NCBI GenBank assembly: GCA_030248215.1
Contig: JASANG010002236.1
Coordinates: 47,292-111,291, forward strand
DNA: 64,000 nt
Reading direction: 5' to 3'
DNA from: Enoplolaimus lenunculus
Taxonomy: Eukaryota; Nematoda; Enoplea; Enoplida; Thoracostomopsidae
The notes under the pieces were generated by a model. The model was not told where the DNA came from and did not search any database. It saw only the letters and a list, made by a program, of their open reading frames with translations. The position numbers and the translations under genes were made by a program. This document shows, in pieces, positions 57,031 through 64,000 of this stretch. Position 1 is the first letter of the stretch. Each line of letters opens with the position of its first letter.

Positions 57031-60000
57031 GTAAACTGTTTTGTCGTACTTTAGCAGTCGTGTTTTCAAATGTGTGTAGCATTTAATGCAAGTTAGTAAA
57101 TAAATCCTCAAACAATAGATCTGCTAAAGCTGTAAAACTAAAATTACGCAAGTTCGTAGGAGAGGTTAAACTTGAAATTTTTGTCAAATTTCAAAGTGAA
57201 CGGTTTACGATATCTAAAGATACAGGCCCCCGTTCGTCAACTGGTGATAGATGCTACGTACATTTGAGAATACGAGCAAATATTTGCGTTTAGTTTCCGA
57301 ACCGCATGATCGTTGTTCAATTATCGTACTTTGTTGGTATTACACAGTACGTAAACGTTAAATGTTACTTCCATAATGAAAGTTAACTACTCACTAAAAG
57401 CTTAAACTAACTTGATTTAAGCTTAAGCTAATCCACCAGTATTAAACTAACTTATTAGATTAGCTAAATTAACAGATAGGTTTATGCTTAAACTCATTTA
57501 AAATCTACATATTTTCAGTTTAAGCTAAACTTATTGAACTCTTAGATACACGGCTGCACTTGTTACTTAATCTAAAAATAAGCTTACTTAAACTTAAAAA
57601 CACGTTAGTTTAAGTAAAACTTAAAATTCTATCTTAGTTAGTCCGTCCAGCCATTTAAGTTTCACTTAAACTTATATTCAAGTTTAGTTAAGCTATAATT
57701 TAAGTTTAAGTTTTTAGAGAGTACTTAATAATCAGTAATCAGCATTCTAAATTGTGTATAGATCATAGTAATGATCAGTTATAGAATGCTTTACAACTCA
57801 GAGAAGCTAAATTTCATTACGGAGTAATACTAATTTGACACCTATCGTATCTGCATGCATTCAAATTTTTTTAAAATTTTGTGAATTGATTATCAACAAT
57901 TAAAGTTATGCCTCCTCTTAAGTTTTCAGAGTGTAAGTAAAATTACAGATACCAATTTTTTTCCTTCACATGATCAGTAATCATGCACATGTTGTGAGAG
58001 CTATCATCATCATCATCATCATGACGGTAACTTGCGCACGCAGAGTGGGATGTGGGCAAAAAAAATTTTACCGGACCGGCGCTCCAGGCAAATATGAATT
58101 GTTTATCTACGGGGTCTATCAACGCTAAAAAGATCTACCCACACCCACGAACCACGTTTCACCAACGCCTAAACTTAAACCAGTATCTTAGAGATCGCTG
58201 GTGATGTACACTGTAATGAAGTTTTGCGTTATAGCTTCAATGAATTTTCACACCTGAAAGTTTACTAGAAACAACAATATTTCAAAGCAAATTAAATAAA
58301 GCATAGAATTTTTGATTCAACGCTCATTGACTCCATTAGTTAATAGCGTATATTTTCCAGATTAAATGTTTGGCGCGGGAAAAGCTGTCAATGTTTTACC
58401 CACGTGATACAAATCTTTACTCGCAGGTATATCCGCGGCCAATTTTTTTGCAAAGACCGCGTTTAACCGCAAGTGTGCGCATGTAAAACACATCAAAACA
58501 TAAATATTAAGCATATTTTATACCGGACTTTGGGATTTTGTTTTACGTTTTGCCTTTCAAACTTTGACTTTAGTACAATTTATGCCTGGTCGTATAAACA
58601 TTCACTGTTGAGCTGCACAGATAACACCTACAGAAGCACATATTACTTCAGCGTTCACTGTGATTAACATCATGTGACAGTTTAGCATTTATACACCTAA
58701 GAAATCATCAAATTTGTTAGCAGAAATTTTTTTACGCTTCTTCCATGATGCATATCTTTATTAGAACCAGAGGAAAAATTTCAAGTTATAAGAAATTGAA
58801 TAGTGAAGCCGATATCCCGGAAATCATGTTTTAAATAATTTAACTGTTAATTGTAAATCATATATAAGCTTGTAAATGAGAGCGCACCCATAGGATGGCG
58901 TTATACTTCTGATGACCTCAAGCACCGTCCGTCTCCGTCCGTCTTCATGCGGTATCGTACGTGTTTATGGATTGCATTATACTTTTGTTGACGTCCGGCG
59001 CCGTCTGTCATTCCTACTCCGTCCGTCATCAGTCCGGCGCCGGTGCCGTTCGTCACCCGTACGGTGCCGTCCGTCACCGTCCGTCCCCCGTCCGTCACCG
59101 TCCGTCGCCCGTGCGACACCATACGGCGCCGTCCGTCACCGACCGTCACTACGGTATCATACGCGTGTAATTTGCGTACGATAACGCACGGTGACGGACG
59201 GCGCCAGACGGTGACGGACGGCACCGTACGGATGACGAACGGCGCTGGATGTGTGAATGACGGGACGGTGATAGATGGCGCAGCCGTACGACAAGAATAG
59301 CTCAACCCTAAGTGCATGGCTGTTGCCTATTGACTCACCGTATACTGGTTGTATTTGGTCCATCTACCTTGGTACTAGTTGAAGCTAACTAAGCAACCCT
59401 ATAATTTTAATCATTATCACATTTGTTCGCTTAAATAAAATTATAGTTAGTTTATTATTTCGGCTCAGCTGGACTGAACTATGGGTCTAACGTTTTATAG
59501 AATTGATTTAGACGCCAAGAAGCGACAAGAGCTACTCAAGCTTGTTAAATGATAATCTTATTGAGTGTGATCACTTATCCGGAACGCATTTGTCAACCTG
59601 ATTACGCGTACTTGATTAGGAGTCTGAGTTTTCAGCAGTGAAGTAGCTGGGTAGTTCTAATATAGAGCGAATGAAAACGTATGGAACCCTTAACCAGAAA
59701 ATTTAAGGCGTGGGTCGCAAAACTCGGTTTCACAGTCTGAATGACTAAATGAACTGAACGTTAAGGTCTGGTATTGCAACTATCCGGTGAATTAAACGTT
59801 TATTTGTCTTGTATCAAAAACTTGAGCGATAATGCAAGGTTATACATGGAAAATTTCAAAATTTAAGAATGTTTTAAAGGTTCGAACTCAAGTTTAATAT
59901 TTGGGCATGGAATCATTTACGTACTACAATTAGGGATAATTGAGATTTATAAACTCTAATTAGAGTTTAGAGACTCTATCCTCTGACAGACACTTTTTAG

Positions 60001-63000
60001 GGATACGGACTACATTGACCGACGCTCAAAAGGGAGACACCTCGTCTTATTACTTCCCACACTCTTATTCGGGTCACTACAGTACTTCATAGAGTTTGTT
60101 TCCAGACGTTAAACACATATTTGATAAATATAACAAATTTTCATTTGAACACGCTTTCTTGTGCATAACTTCCGGATTTTCAAAAATGTATATGAATCAG
60201 TGGCACGTTACACGAAATTATGAAACAACTGCGTATGCATATCGTTTAGTTGATTTTTAATTTTACCACACCAATTCAAATTTCAAGGTTGCGGTTGTCA
60301 AGGTTGGTCCACATCAGATAAAACAATGTCCGAAAGCTTATCGTCTATTTATTTGCATAATGCTTATAAGACCATTTGCAGAAATTGCCTTCGCAATAAA
60401 GGCACTCAACGTTTCTTGAGCGGTTGCGGATATTAAATCACAAATCAAGTAGGTGTGTTGTCGGTTTTGGCTTGTACAATTTAAAGTTAATAATAGTCCA
60501 AGATGTGCTAATATAGAACACAATTTTGAACAATTGCCTCAATTGGGCTTAAATTATTTCATGACAACAGAAGCGGAGAAACACTGCCTTTAAAACGGTT
60601 TAGGCAAATTTTTTATTTTATGTATCTTTTGTGTTCGCTTCTGTTTATAGCGATTCAAAGGTAGACTAATATTAAGTATAATCCAAAGCGATGTAATCCC
60701 GAAAGTCTATTGGCTGTTTTAATATAATATCTTTGGTCGGGTACAAATAGTTTGCCAAGGAACCTTTAACCGTTCCTGAATGCCGCCGCTATATTTGAAA
60801 ATATATATGTATTTTTAAACATCTATGCATGCGAATAAATCATGAACGTGCAAATTCAAATATACCTTTAAATGTGCTCAATTCAAAGTTTTACATATGA
60901 TTGATTGAAAATTTAGTAGCAAAGTGCGAATTAGCAACATTATTTTGATTAAGCCACAGTTTGTGCGATGTATATTACTTAACAGATGGCGTGATTTTTT
61001 CGTTTGAACTCAACACTTTTAGCATATAGGCTTTGTAAATGCAATTACATACACAATGAATGCTTCTGTAATTGTAGTTTATTTCATCCAAGAAGAGTGG
61101 CGTTTGAATAAAAAATTTGCAGTTGCAATTTAACTTAACAAGCAGTTCAATTTCTGAGAACGATCAACAACAAAACTAAAACTAAAGTTGAGGCAAAATC
61201 AACTTATTACAAGCTTGTAGTCAGTTCGGGCCAAAAAATTCGAGCATGTGTTATTTACAAGGCTGAAGCGCAAAACCAAAAAACTAAGCAACTCTTATCC
61301 TAGGAGTGGCATGTTGTTGATTTAACAAGAAGCTGATAATGCCGAAGTTAAAATATTAACCTTGAATTTACCAACATTTTACAATTTTCATAAAATGGTT
61401 TCATAAGAAACTTGTCTTATTCAAAAATGCCTACGGATAGAAGACCAATTTGAATAAATTGTTAAAAAATTTAATTTTCTGGTTTTACCAGTGATTTTGA
61501 AAAATTGGTGTTTTTAACATTTCCTCACCAAGTATATACTTTTCAAGGCAATAAACGATTCTAAAATGCAAACGAAAAAGTTTGTTCTGAGAGATGCACG
61601 TCGGATTTTCGTAAACATAACATCATGAATTTGATGCTGAATATAGCGAATATATCGAATGTGTTCGAAGCTAAATGCGCCTGAAACGAAAAAAACGTTT
61701 ATGTATTTAAAATAATGCACTGCAAATAAATGATGAATCAAATTGACTTTCTCCGAAACAGGCTTTTCTGGACTACACAAACTGAGTCAAATTCGACTCA
61801 GCCAGAGTCAAATTCGGCCCACTAAGCGACTCGGGTGAGTCAAATTTGACTCTGGCGTAGTCGAATTTGACTCAGTTTGTGTCGTGCGGAAAAGCCTATT
61901 TCGGAGAGAGACCATTTGACTTACCATTTTTTGCAGTTTTATAGGTTTGTAAAATGCACCAATTTTATCAAGCAAAGGTAATGGTTTGCTTAGCAAATGA
62001 ATTAATTTTTATTTACCAAGCAACTCGAATTAATGAAGATGCATCCAGATTAAGAGAAGCTAATTCAATGTGTTTGTGTCATTTCAGATTGGAAGGCAGA
62101 TTTTTTAGACAGTGTTCGGCATGAAAGTGCCACAAGTGGACAGGGTTCCGCGACGAATTCTACGACGTTTGGTCCGCCAGGACTTTTATCGTCAGCAGTA
62201 ATGACATCAAATTTTGGAATTGCAAGCGACCACGGCCATTCACCGAAGTGGCTGAGCACATACGGATTAGAAGGATCTGGAATTACCAGTAGTACGAACA
62301 CAACGAATAATGGCACATTTAATTGCAGTGAATCAGACTCTGGGCAACACGACATTTCAAATGGAGCTCAACCTGGAAGCAGTTCTGGGGGTGCTAGCGG
62401 AGGCAAGAAAAGGAAAAAGCGTAGGCATAGGTGAGTACGAAAACTGAGATTTTTAATAAATTCTTCAGTAAATTTACAGGCAGTTTCTGCGGTATTGAAT
62501 AATAGTGGCCCTCCGACCATCATCGCACGACAAAAGCACACAAAAATTATTTTCTGATATTCAAGAAATATTTTCTAGTAATTTCTTGAATGTAAGACAT
62601 TTATGTCTTAACCATTTCAGACACAAGTTTCTTGAACGTTTAAGGTTATAAAAGTCTGAATATAAAACATTTATGTCTTGAAAATTTAAGAAAATAGGAG
62701 TCTTGAAATTTCAAGACAATTTATTTTGCGTGTAGGGATGTTTCTGTTTGCAACTTTAAAATTTTATTAATGCTTTCATTAAATGGTTTTTGGCGGCAAG
62801 TAAATAATACTTCAAAATTCTGTAACGAATGTAGAACCTGCTTATACCACCTACCTACTGATTCCGAGACAATTAGTGTTCATATACGTATTCAGGATTT
62901 TGGAAACACGAGTTACGTTCTACAAAACGTAACCGGATATCAGTTTCCGTTTCCGGTAAAAATCAGCGTTGGTTTCCGTTTCGCTTATAGAAATAATGTA

Positions 63001-63694
63001 AATTCTATTATTTTCACGCTCAAAGTCAGTTTGTGTTAGTTATAAATCATGTTAAATATCTCGCAATTTTTAATGCAGATATGCTGCAATTGTTCGAAGC
63101 AAAATAATTACGAAATTCATCTAAAATCTTGAAAATTTCGATGCATTGGCTATTTTTGCTTTAAATTTGGAAAAGCCTGGTGAACATTTGGACCCTCAAT
63201 TGTGTTGGCAGAAAAATATAACAACTTTGAAACTTTCATGCTTTAATATCTGTTTTCTGTTTCCCTTTTCGTTACTATGATCACTATCCGTTTCGTTTCC
63301 GGTATATTTACCATCTGTTTACACCCCGTATGGTATAAAAATTTGAAAGGAGTGTTTTAGGGTAAAAAGTGAAAAGCAATCTAAAAACCACTTTACAAAA
63401 ATCTTAAGGGAGAGTTTCTGTTTTTGAACACATCTGCCGGCGACTCCCTGGTTACTGTTTTGTTATATATGTAACATGTTTCTTAATCTAACCATGCCGA
63501 GAATTGCATATTGTAACACGAAGACAGAAAAGTAAACGTCAATACCAATTAACTGCAAATTATATTTCAGAACAATATTTTCGCAGTACCAAGTAGAAGA
63601 GTTAGAAAAGGCGTTCAAAGATGCGCATTATCCAGATGTGTACGCACGCGAAATGCTGTCGCTTAAAACTGATCTTCAAGAAGATAGAATACAA
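55638..63694 (+). CDS. Vsx: Vsx/Chx10-type homeobox transcription factor, 5' three exons
   Basis: Nuclear DNA-binding protein of the paired-like Vsx1/Vsx2/ceh-10 group, known in neural and retinal cell specification. Exons 55638-57030, 62088-62430 and 63571-63694 join in phase (1, 2, 0) to 620 residues. An eh1/octapeptide motif [10 protein letters not shown] (residues 68-77) would recruit Groucho co-repressors. The homeodomain starts near residue 575: [20 protein letters not shown], then [15 protein letters not shown], ending at DRIQ (homeodomain position 46). The intron after position 46 is the usual one in paired-like genes. The recognition helix and any CVC domain lie beyond the window. 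The N-terminal part, over 570 residues, is long for the family. Position 41 is Gln, where relatives usually have Pro (LPEDRIQ). Confidence 0.95.
57388..57723. mobile_element. TTTAAGTTTAAGTT-rich MITE with TA target
   Basis: CTCACTAAAAGCTTAAACTA and the inverse TTTAAGTTTTTAGAGAG sit next to TA dinucleotides. The interior is a patchwork of CTTAAACTTA variants on both strands. It lies in Vsx intron 1. A GGGCTC-family right end (AACTGGTGATAGATGCTAC, then ACATTTGAGAATACGAGC) lies just before, at 57220-57280. Confidence 0.65.
58005..58024 (+). repeat. (ATC)n microsatellite
   Basis: Six or seven ATC units in Vsx intron 1. Confidence 0.8.
58893..59312. mobile_element. GC-rich CCGTCC foldback element, copy 2
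   Basis: The left half is built of CCGTCCGTCACCGTCCGTC and GTACGGTGCCGTCCGTC variants. The right half has the inverse GACGGACGGCACCGTACGG, around an AT-rich loop with GTGTAATTTGCGTACG. Terminal ATTATACTTTTGTTGACGTC matches the inverse of the right end of 12498-12693. Open frames on both strands here are an effect of the repeat. Confidence 0.75.
59766..60082 (-). mobile_element. TA-family MITE, 5'-truncated
   Basis: It begins mid-element at GGTATTGCAACTATCCGG and ends ATTCGGGTCACTACAG followed by TA. In Vsx intron 1. Confidence 0.82.
60083..61717. other. Vsx intron 1, unannotated part
   Basis: AT-rich, about 1.6 kb free of the MITE families listed here, which is unusual for this window. Confidence 0.4.
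61718..61939. mobile_element. GAGTC foldback MITE, copy 5
   Basis: CACTGCAAATAAATGATGAA to CCATTTTTTGCAGTTT, about 220 bp. It ends 148 bp before Vsx exon 2. Confidence 0.85.
62088..62430 (+). CDS. Vsx: Vsx exon 2
   Basis: Acceptor GTGTCATTTCAG, donor GTGAGT. It encodes [20 protein letters not shown], a Ser/Gly/Asn-rich linker, and the basic arm [11 protein letters not shown] at the start of the homeodomain. Confidence 0.94.
62535..62737. mobile_element. Probable small MITE in Vsx intron 2
   Basis: CACACAAAAATTATTTTCTG on the left and CAATTTATTTTGCGTGTA on the right are loosely inverse. Inside are ATTTATGTCTTA and ATTTATGTCTTGAAAATTTA repeats. Confidence 0.4.
62933..63329. mobile_element. 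hAT-like MITE relic in Vsx intron 2
   Basis: CAAAACGTAACCGGATATCA with TTTCCGGTAAAAATCAG on the left, TTTCCGGTATATTTACC and GTTTACACCCCG on the right. Same group as 32470-32827. Confidence 0.6.
63571..63694 (+). CDS. Vsx: Vsx exon 3 (homeodomain helices 1 and 2)
   Basis: 124 nt between TATATTTCAG and GTAAGT, encoding [40 protein letters not shown] and IQ. Key homeodomain residues F8, L16 and F20 are present. Confidence 0.97.
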
Positions 63695-63771
63695 GTAAGT
63701 GAATCATTGCCTTTTTTAAGTTTTTAAAACCTAAAAATATATATGCGTCGTTTAATCACGATTATCACAAA

Positions 63772-64000
63772 CAGGGTTGGTTTTTTCCGGAAAATTGGAA
63801 TCGACCGGAGAAAACGGATTTTTCCGATTTTTTTCCGGAAAAAAACGGATTTTTCCGATTTTTTTCCATAAAAAAACGGAAAATTAGAAGATCAAGCTGT
63901 AAAATGCTTTTGCAGGTGCAAAAACGTTGATGGATGATTTGCCAATTGAAAAATTTACATTGGGAGAATCAAATGACTATTTTAAGTATCAACATTTGAT
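63772..64000. mobile_element. hAT-like MITE (CAGGGTTGG), cut by the window end
   Basis: CAGGGTTGGTTTTTTCCGG followed by repeated CGGATTTTTCCGATTTTTT blocks. The right end is not in the window. Confidence 0.5.

Noticed and set aside
57031-57086. Vsx exon 1 continuing to a stop at 57086
   Set aside because: The downstream exon joins in phase at the GTAAAC donor and restores DWKADFLD and the homeodomain. The extension is intron read-through.
58901-59363. Overlapping open frames on both strands, up to 138 codons
   Set aside because: They arise from the CCGTCC/GACGGA foldback repeat, where low stop-codon density is expected in every frame. The peptides are repeats of RHRPSPSV type with no domain.
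1-64000. Retrovirus-like, LTR, Polinton or LINE elements, tRNA genes, CRISPR arrays
   Set aside because: No reverse transcriptase, integrase, capsid or polymerase motif, no direct long terminal repeats, no tRNA cloverleaf and no regular spacer array were seen by eye. A profile search would be needed to exclude small remnants.

Overview
The window is eukaryotic, AT-rich genomic DNA from an animal. Coding exons are short and separated by long introns with GT-AG borders, and no rRNA, tRNA, operon or CRISPR array was seen. Two host genes are clear, both on the + strand: the 3' part of an acid-lipase gene (exons from 5621 to 12049) and the 5' part of a Vsx/Chx10-type paired-like homeobox gene (exons from 55638 to 63694, continuing past the window). 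A Vsx gene plus very dense small transposons fits an invertebrate. I lean weakly towards an invertebrate chordate such as an ascidian, but the sequence does not settle this.

Layout. 1-5620: upstream side of the lipase, almost all taken by a ~430-bp TA-flanked MITE (670-5178) split by a 4.08-kb long-TIR element (955-5038). 5621-12049: six lipase exons; the introns carry foldback elements, a GC/AT minisatellite and nested MITEs. 12050-24958: no secure gene. It holds three low-confidence candidate exons, many hAT-like and TA-type MITEs, and two copies of a hairpin element with internal ~175-bp repeats. 24959-30892: a five-exon candidate gene for a small basic protein with an N-terminal KEN motif, closed by a poly(A) signal. 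34618-38689: a second small candidate gene with the same order of intron phases. 38690-55314: a MITE-rich stretch with no convincing gene. 55638 to the end: the Vsx gene.

Mobile DNA dominates. At least six MITE families can be defined from copies within the window: (1) a TA-target family starting CTGTAGTGACCCG, eleven copies; (2) a hAT-like family with GGCC ends and 8-bp target duplications, in two subfamilies; (3) hAT-like CAGGGTGCAACCGG elements; (4) hAT-like CAGGGCCGGAGCAG elements; (5) near-perfect foldback elements of ~220 bp built from GAGTC repeats, rich in TGAGTCA (AP-1-type) heptamers, three of five copies lying within 150 bp upstream of an exon; (6) a GGGCTCGTATTCTC family. Several insertions are nested, so their relative ages can be read. 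No retrovirus-like, LTR or Polinton-type element was recognised. No pathway links the lipase (lipid hydrolysis in lysosome or gut) and Vsx (neural and retinal transcription factor); they are simply neighbours.
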